Origin: a virus
DNA length: 64,000 nucleotides
Virus record (IMG/VR): IMGVR_UViG_3300047319_001872
Span: 62,001 to 126,000 of that record
Reading direction: 5' to 3' (one strand)
Shown: positions 34,260 to 42,960 of the stretch, piece by piece
Layout: each line of letters starts with the position of its first letter
Numbering within the stretch: the stretch's first letter is position 1
Program-made: the position numbers and the translations under genes
The notes under the pieces: generated by a model
Databases searched by the model: none
Told to the model about the DNA's origin: nothing
The model's input: only the letters and a program-made list of their open reading frames with translations

Positions 34260-35813
34260 ATGAATAACCGACTCCTTTTGGTGAATGCAATCACCCTGCT
34301 TTACCGCGAAAGTCAATTGCCACCGACGATGGAGCGTAGCCAGAATCTGGTCCGCAACATTGTGTCCACCATCAAGATGCCTGAGGTGAACCTCACGCTT
34401 GATCCTGAAACCGAGACGCTCGCGGGTCTGAAGAGCTGCGCACTGGCAATGTGCGACACGCCCCAAGACCATCAGTACGAGCCGCTCGAAATCATGCAGC
34501 GCATGAAGGTGGTCTGTGGGGAAGACCAAGCGATGTATGAAGCGTTCGAACAAGGTATTAGCTCGGAGCTGCAAGAAGGCTCGCTCAAGCGTACCTGCCT
34601 GAACATCCGCCGTACGTTGCAGAATTACTTCCGGGAAGAGAAGGTCAAAGAGATCTTGCACCGCGCAGGCGTCGCGGTGAAGTTCAACCGTGAGAACATC
34701 ACGGACATGAAGCAGTTCGTCGCCGAAGTCTGTGCGGAGCTCGAACCCTATCAGCAAGACGCGGTCACCAAAGATCCGGCGATTGTCTCGCACGTCTCGT
34801 TTAGCAACCTGGACTCGATGGCCGAAGTCTTTAAGGACATTCAGCAGGAGTCTAACGGTAACTCGATTCTGCGCACCGGCTGGCAAGGGATTAACCGCAT
34901 GTTGCGCGGGGGCTTCCGGCGCGGTGAGCAGGTGGTGATCGGCGCCCTGCAGCACAAGTACAAGACGGGCTTTACGCTGTCGATCTTCAAACACCTGGCA
35001 CTCTACAATGTGCCGGAGATGATTGACCCGAGCAAGAAGCCCTTGCTGTTGCGGATCTCGTTCGAGGACGACATCAACAACAACATGCGCTTCCTCTATA
35101 CGTCGCTCAAGGAAAACGAGACCGGCGTGGCGGTGACTGATAAGGAACTGGAGGGGGCAGACCCGCAAGAGATTGCGGCGTATGTGAAGGAGAAGATGGG
35201 CGTCAATGGTTACCACATTGACATGCTACGGGTGGACCCGACCAAGTGGTCGTACATGGACATCTGCAACAAGCTCATCGAGTACGAGGCCGACGGCTAC
35301 GAAATCCATGCGCTGATCGTCGATTACCTGTACATGGTGCCGACCACGGGTTGCTCACAAGGCCCCGCCGGTCACGACGTGCGCGACATGTTCCGCCGCA
35401 TGCGTAACTTCACCAACCCGCGCAAGATCACCTTTATCACCCCGCACCAGCTCTCAACGGAAGCTAAGCAATTGGTGCGCGACGGTAAGACCGACTTCGT
35501 GAAGGAAATCGCGAACAAGGGTTACTACGCAGGTAGCCGTCAGATTGACCAGGAAGTGGATCTGGAACTCTACATTCACATTGAGATCGTGAATGGCCAG
35601 TCCTGGCTCACGGTGCAGCGCGGTAAGCACCGGATTGTCGGACAGACCCCGTTGATTGATCAGTACTGTGTGCTGCCCTTCCAGCCAGTGGGCGGTATTC
35701 TGGACGATCTGAACGGGCCGGACACGACTCGCCGTAAGGTGGGCGGGGGTCCGATTGGTAGTAGCGACGAAACGCCGTGGTTCGCAGCACTGGACGATCC
35801 TTTGCAACTCTAA
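34260..35813 (+). CDS. DnaB/gp41-like replicative helicase with unusual P-loop
   Basis: 517 residues. The N-terminal 200 residues are helical, as in DnaB-type helicases. The RecA-like core begins at GGFRRGEQVVIGALQHKYKT (about 216-235). The P-loop reads ALQHKYKT, so the Gly before the catalytic Lys is replaced by Tyr. Walker B is EIHALIVDYLYMV, the sensor-like motif is TFITPHQLSTEAK, and the C-terminal finger region YYAGSRQIDQEVDLELYIHI matches the DnaB order. It would unwind DNA at the replication fork. The altered P-loop may mean changed ATP binding. The gene starts 34 bases from the window's divergent point and ends at a hairpin. Confidence 0.78.
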   Translation: MNNRLLLVNAITLLYRESQLPPTMERSQNLVRNIVSTIKMPEVNLTLDPETETLAGLKSCALAMCDTPQDHQYEPLEIMQRMKVVCGEDQAMYEAFEQGISSELQEGSLKRTCLNIRRTLQNYFREEKVKEILHRAGVAVKFNRENITDMKQFVAEVCAELEPYQQDAVTKDPAIVSHVSFSNLDSMAEVFKDIQQESNGNSILRTGWQGINRMLRGGFRRGEQVVIGALQHKYKTGFTLSIFKHLALYNVPEMIDPSKKPLLLRISFEDDINNNMRFLYTSLKENETGVAVTDKELEGADPQEIAAYVKEKMGVNGYHIDMLRVDPTKWSYMDICNKLIEYEADGYEIHALIVDYLYMVPTTGCSQGPAGHDVRDMFRRMRNFTNPRKITFITPHQLSTEAKQLVRDGKTDFVKEIANKGYYAGSRQIDQEVDLELYIHIEIVNGQSWLTVQRGKHRIVGQTPLIDQYCVLPFQPVGGILDDLNGPDTTRRKVGGGPIGSSDETPWFAALDDPLQL

Positions 35814-35833
35814 TTCTTTCCCCTGTAGTACCG

Positions 35834-35889
35834 CTAGGTGTGACACTTGGGTCTGACCAGCCCAGGTGTTGCCCTAGCCTTTTATGCCG
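35834..35889 (+). terminator. Terminator hairpin with TTTTATGCCG flank
   Basis: CTAGG...ACACTTGGG pairs imperfectly with CCCAGGTGT...CCTAG; TTTTATGCCGT follows. It lies between two plus-strand genes, so it ends the DnaB-like unit. Confidence 0.75.
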
Positions 35890-35975
35890 TTCCAATGTCA
35901 CTAAAAGAATCGAGCCGAAATAGTTATGAATCCATTTTTGGTCCGCTAACTATACAACGACTCTCAGGGGTGCAA

Positions 35976-38069
35976 ATGTTTTCTGGTTTTAAGCGCCTAA
36001 TCGGTTCCATCGACGTCTTTGAGGATGAAAAGCTCATCCATATCGAAGGCCTCCCGGCCGATGTGATTGCCCGCGACATCACGAAGATCTGGTCCACCAG
36101 CAAGATCGCGATGTTCATGTTCACCAAGATGGGACGCTCGAGCGTTTCCTTCAACAAGTTCTTTGCCCCTGACGTCGTCTATACGTTCGAGACGATCATC
36201 AAGCTGCGTAGCCGCAACTATAACAACCGGGCGCTGCAAAAGATCGTCGACCTGATGTACGAGAACACCTGGTTGAAAAGCGTTCGGCAAGAGACTCGCC
36301 CTGACATTCTGGATTTCAGCCAGCTCGATGAACTGAATGTGAACCTGCTGCCCCATCAGGCTGAGTTCCTCCAGCTCTATAACGAGATGGTGCCGCGCAT
36401 GAAGCTCAAAGGCTACGTGCTGGCAGCCGCACCTGGTTCAGGCAAGACGATTAACTCGATCGCCCTGGGCTGTGTGCTGAATGCCGATGTGTTTATCGAG
36501 CTGGTCCCGAAGCCCGCGGTGGACGAGGTGTGGGACAAGACGTTGCGCACACTCTTTAAGAAGCCGGAGCACCACAAGTACTGGACGACGCTTTCCGGTA
36601 AGCCGCTCGAGTGGGGCTATCGTCATTACGTGTTCCATTACGAGCAGTTGCCCAAGGCGATCGAGTTCTTCAAGCAACACCAGCACAAGCTGCGTAAGCC
36701 GTTCATGATCGTGGATGAGTCCCACAACCTGAACGAGCTCGATAGTCTGCGTACGAACCTCTGGATCGATCTGTGCAAGGTGACTGACTGCAAACACGTG
36801 CTGCCGATGTCGGGCACACCGATGAAAGCCATTGGTGCGGAGGCGATTCCGATTCTCACCGTGCTGTGTGAGGACTTCAATCAGGACGCCCAGTTGCGTT
36901 TCAAGGAGATCTTTGGCAAGAACTCCGTGCGGGCCAATGACATCCTGCGTAACCGCCTTGGACAGATGATGTACAAGGTCGACAACGTGGTGGATAACAA
37001 CCGCAAGGAGATCCAGAAGAACGTCGAGATGCCCAATGGCGGTGTCTATACGCTTGACGCTGTGAAGGACGTCATGAAGGCGTTCATTACCGAGCGCATG
37101 ACGTACTACAAGGCGAACTTCAAGGGCTTCCAGAACATCTACTACACGGCCTGCGGCGTCTACGAACGCACTCTGCGGGATGGGCCTGCCAAGAACGAGT
37201 ACAAGAAGTACCAGGGTTACATCAGCCAGATCATCCAAGGGTACGACCCGAAGACGATGAAAGACATGGTGATGTTCTGTAACAAGTTCGAAAAGCAGAA
37301 GATCGCCCCGACCTTGCCACGCGAGCTGAAGATCTCGTTCCTGGATGCGCGCTCGGTGGTGAAGTACATGGACCTCAAAGTCCAGGGTGAAGCATTGGGT
37401 CGGATTTTGGGTAAGCTGCGCGCGCAGTGTCACGTCGACATGTTGCCGTACGTGGGGATGCCGGAGCTCATTGATGGCTCGATGTCCAAGACGCTCATCT
37501 TCACGTCCTACGTGAATGTGGTCAAAGCCGCGGATGAGTATCTGCAGAAGGAAGGCTATCAGCCCTTGCTCGTCTACGGCGAGACTAACAAGGACCTGAA
37601 GGGCATCATCAAGCGCTTTGATGAGGACGAGGATCTGAACCCGCTGATTGCGACGTTCGATTCATTGTCGACCGCTGTGCCGGTGCTCTCCGCTTCGACC
37701 ATGATCAATCTGAACGCGCCGTTTCGGGACTACGAGTACAAGCAAGCGATTGCGCGGATCGATCGGATTGGTCAGAAGTTCCCCTGCACGATCTGGAATG
37801 TGTTTCTGGATACCAAGGGCGTCCCCAACATCTCAACGCGTTCCAATGACATCTTGAACTGGTCGCGTGAGATGGTCGATTCGATCATGGGCACAAGCTC
37901 AGCTGGTTTGGATCTGGCACTGGAGTCCTACTCGCTACAGCAGAAGGCGGATCGCTACGAGCTGGCGATGGAAACGTTTAACGACGGCGGTACCGAAGGC
38001 GACGACGAGAAGGTCGAGACTGGCAGTATCATCGTGCAACCCAACTGGATGTCGTGGTCCAACGTGTGA
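35976..38069 (+). CDS. SNF2-type superfamily 2 helicase/ATPase
   Basis: 697 residues from the ATG of MFSGFKRLIG behind CAGGGGTGCAA; the open frame extends upstream through the terminator flank but lacks a ribosome site. SF2 motifs are in order: LPHQAEFLQLY (Q-like), Walker A AAAPGSGKT (about 150-158), DExx box MIVDESHNLN (about 245), motif III LPMSGTPMKA (about 277), a second RecA domain with TLIFTSYVNVVKAA, and motif VI QAIARIDRIGQ (about 591-601) in the exact SNF2 style. It would move on double-stranded DNA or remodel protein-DNA complexes and branched DNA, comparable in role to T4 UvsW. It ends 7 bases before the ADP-ribosyltransferase-like gene. Confidence 0.85.
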   Translation: MFSGFKRLIGSIDVFEDEKLIHIEGLPADVIARDITKIWSTSKIAMFMFTKMGRSSVSFNKFFAPDVVYTFETIIKLRSRNYNNRALQKIVDLMYENTWLKSVRQETRPDILDFSQLDELNVNLLPHQAEFLQLYNEMVPRMKLKGYVLAAAPGSGKTINSIALGCVLNADVFIELVPKPAVDEVWDKTLRTLFKKPEHHKYWTTLSGKPLEWGYRHYVFHYEQLPKAIEFFKQHQHKLRKPFMIVDESHNLNELDSLRTNLWIDLCKVTDCKHVLPMSGTPMKAIGAEAIPILTVLCEDFNQDAQLRFKEIFGKNSVRANDILRNRLGQMMYKVDNVVDNNRKEIQKNVEMPNGGVYTLDAVKDVMKAFITERMTYYKANFKGFQNIYYTACGVYERTLRDGPAKNEYKKYQGYISQIIQGYDPKTMKDMVMFCNKFEKQKIAPTLPRELKISFLDARSVVKYMDLKVQGEALGRILGKLRAQCHVDMLPYVGMPELIDGSMSKTLIFTSYVNVVKAADEYLQKEGYQPLLVYGETNKDLKGIIKRFDEDEDLNPLIATFDSLSTAVPVLSASTMINLNAPFRDYEYKQAIARIDRIGQKFPCTIWNVFLDTKGVPNISTRSNDILNWSREMVDSIMGTSSAGLDLALESYSLQQKADRYELAMETFNDGGTEGDDEKVETGSIIVQPNWMSWSNV

Positions 38070-38076
38070 GGCAGGT

Positions 38077-38634
38077 ATGCATTTCATAGCAAAACGCACG
38101 CCTGCGATGGAGTGGGCCTTCTGGAAAGCACTGAATGACGGCGCCCAGGTGATTGATTTTACCCAGATCGATCACGATAAACTGGCAGCGCTGTCTCAGC
38201 ACACCGAGCTGCTTAAGCAGCTCGATCGCTGGATCTTGCATCCGGACAAGACGCTCCTGCCTTCACTGCGCGCTTTGGCCAAGATTGTCAACGACCTGTA
38301 TCACTTTAAGGAGTTGGCTCTCTTTCGCGGCTTTGATCCGTCGATTGCCTATCAAGACACCATGGGTCTGCAACGGGGCCGGTACGCGACGGGTGAGCGC
38401 CACGATTATCCGCTTGAGAACCCACTGTCTTTTAGTACGGAGTTGAAGATCGCTCAGAGCTTTGGTCCGACCGTCGTCCGTACCCTGGTCGATCCGAATC
38501 ATCCCTTGGGACTGGTAGTGACCGATGAGCTGTCGGTGCTCGTGTCCCAGCTTCGCAATATCCGTCCGGAAACCCAAAAAGAAGTCATTATGTTTCCGCC
38601 CGCCGTTATTCAGTTCACCATAATCGAGAAATAA
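38077..38634 (+). CDS. Probable mono-ADP-ribosyltransferase (R-S-E class)
   Basis: 185 residues from the ATG following GAGGCAGGT. Residues 80-185 carry the three signatures of R-S-E class ADP-ribosyltransferases in order: an Arg at the end of the first strand (ELALFRGFD, Arg84), the S-x-S/T motif followed by a helix (PLSFSTELKIAQSFG, Ser118-Ser120-Thr121), and a QxE pair before a hydrophobic strand (ETQKEVIMFPP, Gln167 and Glu169). T4 Alt and ModA are phage examples of the fold; QxE rather than ExE is typical of enzymes that modify Arg-independent sites such as Asn. The N-terminal 75 residues are helical. The target is probably a host protein, but this cannot be read from sequence. It is transcribed with the internal head protein gene 3 bases downstream. 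Confidence 0.72.
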   Translation: MHFIAKRTPAMEWAFWKALNDGAQVIDFTQIDHDKLAALSQHTELLKQLDRWILHPDKTLLPSLRALAKIVNDLYHFKELALFRGFDPSIAYQDTMGLQRGRYATGERHDYPLENPLSFSTELKIAQSFGPTVVRTLVDPNHPLGLVVTDELSVLVSQLRNIRPETQKEVIMFPPAVIQFTIIEK

Positions 38635-38636
38635 CC

Positions 38637-40781
38637 ATGAAACGACGCATGAGCCTGGAGAGCATCGCCGCTCTGGGTATGGAATCCTTCGACTCAGCCC
38701 CCACGGGCAATGTCCAGCCGACGATGCAGGGCGCAACCCCTGAGCAACCGCTGGTCACCTCCGGCTACAGCGAGTCACCTTTCAGTGGCTCGGAGAACTA
38801 CGCCGCCGAAAAGCTGGCACAGCGGGTGAAGGAAGCCATCGAGAAGCCGCTCTTCCCGGTACGCTACGCTTCCGAAGCCGAAGCCATCGTGGTGGACGAC
38901 GATGAGTTCGACGCGCTGATCAAATCCTCCACGGCTGCGACAGCGGTGTGGGACGACAACAGTGAAGTCTCGCTCGAAGCCAAGGACAGCAACAAGCTGG
39001 CCGTGGCCAAGAACAAGCTGCACGGGCGCTTTAAGAAGATGTTTGAGGGCTGGAAGGATGGTTGGCGCACCATGCCGGGCCTCATCAAGAAGTACGAGGC
39101 ACGCCTGGCCGAACTGCAGAAGCAACTCGACGGCACGATCATCCGGGGTCCGCTCGATGTGAATCTCTCGGGTCTGTGGCAGCACTTCTCCAACGACGCG
39201 GGTCCGATTCACAACAACTTCATGCACAAGGTGCAGGAGGACTTGGCGTTCTCGAGCTATATCCTGGGCGACTTCTCCAAGGAAGCGATGGCCCAGCTGC
39301 GTAAGCTGGAGTCGGCGTTGCATACGGGCCAAGGTAACTCGGACGAAGAAGCCAAGCGCACGGCGCTCGACCTCGAGAAGCTCGAAGCCCCCTCGATGTA
39401 CCTGGACCACAAGTGGATGTGCGTGTCGGGCGAGCAACCGTATCTGTCGGTGACGGGTATCTACGCAAACCAAGGGCGCGTGCCGCGTCCGGTCGCCATC
39501 GGCGGTGTGTCGATGGAGAAGCTCGCCAAGATGGCGATGCCGTTCCATGTCCGTGAATACGGCTCGTTCCTGCACGGCATGAAGAAGCTCTTCGTGAATG
39601 GCAGCAAGGCGAACGTGCGCTTGACCGAGAACGATCTGGAGAACCTGATCAAGGCCGGTCAGACGTATCTGGAGAATGCTCGCGGTTACATGGATAACTA
39701 CCATAACAGCTGGCCGATCTTCCGTCGCATTGACGAGTCGCTCGAAATGATCTGGAATGACTTCGATCTGACGGACTACTCGATCACGTTGGGTGATGAG
39801 AACGACGAAGATGCCATGGAAATTAGCTGGCAGACTTCGGGCACGGGTGACGTGACGCGTCGCGCGGCACTCTACGATCAGATCCTGATGGTGGTGCAGA
39901 ACTTCGCGGACTCGGTGGTGGCGCCGGGTAGTCATGAAGCCCATCGTGCGCTGCGGGCAGCCAAGTTCCACTGCTACTTGCTCGAAGCGGCCCTGAAGGC
40001 CGTCAAGTCGGCGGCGATGGAATCGATGATGGTCCCGGCACGCCTGGAGCGTAAGCTCGCTCAAGAGATCTTCGGTTTTGGCAAGAAACCGCATACGCCT
40101 GCTCAGTATCAAGAGCCGGAATACGCGAAGATCCCGAAACCGCAATGGGACCCGAAGCACCCTCCTTCGATTACGGAGTCCGTCAAGACGCTGCGCGCCG
40201 CCATGCAGCAACATGATCCGGAAGGCCTCAAGACGTTCCATCGTCCGGCCACGCCGCAAGAGCTGCAAGCATTGTCGGCGCTGGTGAAGCAACATACCGG
40301 TAAGGACCTGCCGCCTGATTACGTCGAATTGTACAAAATCAGCAACGGCGGGATCTCGGCCTATCGGCACCTGAAGCTGCTCGATCACGACGAGTTCATT
40401 CCGATTCACGAAGTGATCGCCGAGTACAAGCAGCGCCTGGCCTTCATCAAACGCGACTGGGCCGGTCAGAAGTCGAAGTGCTACGCGGGCGTGCAGGGCG
40501 AAAACTGGTGGGAGCCGTGGTGGGTGCCGTTTAGCGCAAGCGGTTCGGGCGACGGCTACTGCGTGGACGTCAATCCGGGTTCGGGTGGCACCTTCGGTCA
40601 GGTAGTCGACTGGGGTCATGACTTCAATGACCGCGGCACGCGCGCTCCGAGCCTCGCGGCCTTCGTGGCGCTGTCGATTTATCGCCAGCTCTACCTCTTG
40701 CAGCACAAGAAGGATTGGGAAGCCAAGAACGGTCCGGCTCCCAAAGAGGAAGAGGACGAAGACGACGATCTCGACTTCTAA
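38637..40781 (+). CDS. Internal head protein fused to a C-terminal SMI1/KNR4 (SUKH) domain
   Basis: 714 residues. An acidic N-terminal segment ends at EVSLE-AKDSNK (Glu114), a likely protease site; after it comes a basic amphipathic helix (KNKLHGRFKKMFEGWKDGWR) and long helices, as in the two neighbouring head proteins. Residues about 540-685 match SMI1/KNR4: helix ELQALSALVKQHTGKDLPPD, YVELYKISNGG, WWEPWWVPFSASGSGDGYCV and DVNPGSGGTFGQVVDWGHD followed by APSLAAFVALSIYRQL. SUKH domains are known as immunity proteins against polymorphic toxins and as binding adaptors. In a protein likely packed in the head it could be delivered into the host. The tail ends in a poly-acidic stretch (EEEDEDDDLDF). 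Confidence 0.78.
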   Translation: MKRRMSLESIAALGMESFDSAPTGNVQPTMQGATPEQPLVTSGYSESPFSGSENYAAEKLAQRVKEAIEKPLFPVRYASEAEAIVVDDDEFDALIKSSTAATAVWDDNSEVSLEAKDSNKLAVAKNKLHGRFKKMFEGWKDGWRTMPGLIKKYEARLAELQKQLDGTIIRGPLDVNLSGLWQHFSNDAGPIHNNFMHKVQEDLAFSSYILGDFSKEAMAQLRKLESALHTGQGNSDEEAKRTALDLEKLEAPSMYLDHKWMCVSGEQPYLSVTGIYANQGRVPRPVAIGGVSMEKLAKMAMPFHVREYGSFLHGMKKLFVNGSKANVRLTENDLENLIKAGQTYLENARGYMDNYHNSWPIFRRIDESLEMIWNDFDLTDYSITLGDENDEDAMEISWQTSGTGDVTRRAALYDQILMVVQNFADSVVAPGSHEAHRALRAAKFHCYLLEAALKAVKSAAMESMMVPARLERKLAQEIFGFGKKPHTPAQYQEPEYAKIPKPQWDPKHPPSITESVKTLRAAMQQHDPEGLKTFHRPATPQELQALSALVKQHTGKDLPPDYVELYKISNGGISAYRHLKLLDHDEFIPIHEVIAEYKQRLAFIKRDWAGQKSKCYAGVQGENWWEPWWVPFSASGSGDGYCVDVNPGSGGTFGQVVDWGHDFNDRGTRAPSLAAFVALSIYRQLYLLQHKKDWEAKNGPAPKEEEDEDDDLDF

Positions 40782-40801
40782 GCATCACTGAGCCGTAAGC
40801 G

Positions 40802-40845
40802 CATACTGGGGAGCGGCTCGAGAGGGCCTGCTCCCTCTTATGCCG
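40802..40845 (+). terminator. Terminator hairpin (CATA...TTATGCCG)
   Basis: GGGGAGC at 40808-40814 pairs with GCTCCC at 40830-40835, with CATA on the left and CTTATGCCG on the right. Confidence 0.75.
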
Positions 40846-40909
40846 TAGTTTTATCGGCCCGTGCTGAATCTTATAGAACTTCCCTCAAACCCTTCCTTTT
40901 CGACCCGCT

Positions 40910-41650
40910 ATGAGCCAAACCGAAGAGCTGACACAGTACCTTGAGACGGTGTCCGAGAAGGTCCGCAAGAACGTGCAGGTCGTAACTCCTGAAGAAGTGA
41001 AGCAGGACTATTTCCTCCATATCTCCACGGACACAGCAATCAAGAAATTCATTCCGCACATCGGACGACGTCAGGCGTATAGCGAGGATCGAACCGTTCC
41101 CCGTATTACCGTGGCGCCGAGCCTGTTGGGCTGCTTCATTGGCTATGCGAAGGCCGAACACGACTTCCAGACCCAGCGCTCGACCGGCAAACCCGAACAC
41201 GGCAACTACAAGGGCGGCTGGAAGATCTACGCGATCCCTTTCCAGGCTGCCCTCAAACCCAATGCCCGGATGGTGTTCGATGCGCAGGCAAGCGGTGAGC
41301 ACTGGCTCGTCTCGTATAACCGGGAAACCAACGTCTACACCTCCACCTCGGCGGGCAAGATGTTTTATCGCTCGATCCGACTGGTGTCGCGTTCGGGCAA
41401 AGTTCCGGCCGGGGAGATGGAACTGTATGTGGAAATTACAAAGGAAGACGGGATTCGTTTCAGTAAGAGTCACTTCCTCAACCCCGGTTACTACCGCATC
41501 GTGGGACCGACCCAACAGCACGTCGCCAGTTGGCGCGACGATAGCGACTTTGTGGTCACCCCCATCGACAAAGACGAGTACCTCTCAGCCAAGAACGCCG
41601 CTGCGGATCTGTTGGGATTCAAAGAACCCCCGCCCCATCAGCAGTGGTAA
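40910..41650 (+). CDS. Hypothetical protein
   Basis: 246 residues, no membrane segment. The N-terminus is helical and charged (TEELTQYLETVSEKVRKNVQ); the rest is mainly beta (WKIYAIPFQAALKPNARMVF, YRSIRLVSRSGKVPAGEMEL). No known motif. The ribosome-binding site is weak. It lies between the SUKH-fusion head protein and two further head proteins, so a head-associated role is plausible, but nothing in the sequence confirms it. Confidence 0.66.
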   Translation: MSQTEELTQYLETVSEKVRKNVQVVTPEEVKQDYFLHISTDTAIKKFIPHIGRRQAYSEDRTVPRITVAPSLLGCFIGYAKAEHDFQTQRSTGKPEHGNYKGGWKIYAIPFQAALKPNARMVFDAQASGEHWLVSYNRETNVYTSTSAGKMFYRSIRLVSRSGKVPAGEMELYVEITKEDGIRFSKSHFLNPGYYRIVGPTQQHVASWRDDSDFVVTPIDKDEYLSAKNAAADLLGFKEPPPHQQW

Positions 41651-41712
41651 GCAATAAGAAATCCAGCCTATCCCTTGCCGTCAAGGGTTAATCCTTTTCA
41701 CATTGGACCAAC

Positions 41713-42948
41713 ATGAAATCCTTTAACATGCGCGCCGCGCTCGAAGCGCGTCCGATCGAAGACCAAGACCTGGAAGATACTGCCAAGCCTGCGCCGGACG
41801 CAGGTCAGATCGATGGCGACACCACGACGCTCTCCGGCATGGCCAAGCCCGGTCAGAATCCGGTGCCCGATACGGAAAACGTCGCCACTGAAGGCACTGA
41901 GAAGATCGACACGCGGCCGGTGGATCTGGATGACGTGGTGCTGATCGAACAAGACCGTCGGGCGTTCCAACCGGAGTCGACTGGTAGTGCCGAGCACGAT
42001 GCGATCAACGCGCAGAACATCGCCCAGGAAGGCTGGGTCAGCAAGAAGTTCGAAAACATCAAGGATTTCTTCACCCGGCGCGAGAAAGAACTCGAAGAAG
42101 GTCACACGGCCACCAAAGAGAACCTGGAAGCCATCACCCGGCTGCGTACGAAGCTCCAGGTGCGCCCTGGCGAGGTCACCCGTGACGCAGATACCATCAC
42201 GATCAACAAGTTCGCCAAGTGGCTCTCCATCGACGGCAAGCACATCACTGATCCGGTACGCCTGATTCGCGAACTGCATCGCATCCATGAATTCGTGCAA
42301 TGGACCGGTTCGCTCGACAAGGCCTGGCTCGAGGGCTACAAGTTCGTCGCCGACCAAGTCTGGAAGCTCGGGGAGTCGGATCTGAAGAAGGCCGAAGAAA
42401 ACCTGAAGAAGCTCTGGCAAGTGGCGCGACCCGTGGGGGCGGATAAGTTCCTCTCGGTCACCAAGGTCGAAGAGTTCAAGGGCAAGAAGTACACCGATCA
42501 TCACACGCCGTTTTTCCTCGGTCAGTGGTGTCTGTACGAGACGGCCCAAGAAGAGCAGGTTCCGGCACCGGGCGGGATCGTCTCGGTGGTGCGTATGAAG
42601 TCAGCAAAGGCCGTCGGTGGTGCGGAGTTCCCGGCACTGAACAAAACCCAGATGAAAGAAGTGCTCGACATCTGCGAGAAGATCGAAGCGCACCTGGCGT
42701 CACTCACCTTCGATGGTCGGATCGTCGATCGTTATCTGGATGCGCTGGACGAGTTCGCGTATCGCTACCGCAACTTCAAGTCGCTGCCGCGTGAAGAGCA
42801 GACCATCGTCTCGCGCCTGTACACCTGGGGCCAGTTGATCATGGACCACGACACAACGTACCTGCCGACGGCGTTCAGCAACCACCTCGTCAAGGTACTG
42901 TTGAGCTACGTCGAGAAGTCGATGCGTCGTATTGAAGTTGCTAAGTAA
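41713..42948 (+). CDS. Internal head (inner-body-like) protein precursor
   Basis: 411 residues. Residues 1-106 are acidic and Pro/Asp/Glu-rich, ending in NIAQE-GWVSKK (Glu106), a fit to the small-x-Glu prohead protease motif. The remainder starts with a basic amphipathic helix (KKFENIKDFFTRREKELEEG), continues in long helices and ends LPTAFSNHLVKVLLSYVEKS, similar in layout to the two adjacent head proteins. Giant phages package several such cleaved paralogs inside the head. It would be processed at maturation and perhaps ejected with DNA. It forms an operon with the next gene, 12 bases downstream. Confidence 0.7.
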   Translation: MKSFNMRAALEARPIEDQDLEDTAKPAPDAGQIDGDTTTLSGMAKPGQNPVPDTENVATEGTEKIDTRPVDLDDVVLIEQDRRAFQPESTGSAEHDAINAQNIAQEGWVSKKFENIKDFFTRREKELEEGHTATKENLEAITRLRTKLQVRPGEVTRDADTITINKFAKWLSIDGKHITDPVRLIRELHRIHEFVQWTGSLDKAWLEGYKFVADQVWKLGESDLKKAEENLKKLWQVARPVGADKFLSVTKVEEFKGKKYTDHHTPFFLGQWCLYETAQEEQVPAPGGIVSVVRMKSAKAVGGAEFPALNKTQMKEVLDICEKIEAHLASLTFDGRIVDRYLDALDEFAYRYRNFKSLPREEQTIVSRLYTWGQLIMDHDTTYLPTAFSNHLVKVLLSYVEKSMRRIEVAK

Positions 42949-42960
42949 AAGGAGTCCTTC

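Noticed and set aside
38775-40706. 643-residue minus-strand open frame
   Set aside because: Shadow of the SUKH-fusion head gene, Arg/His/Leu-rich.
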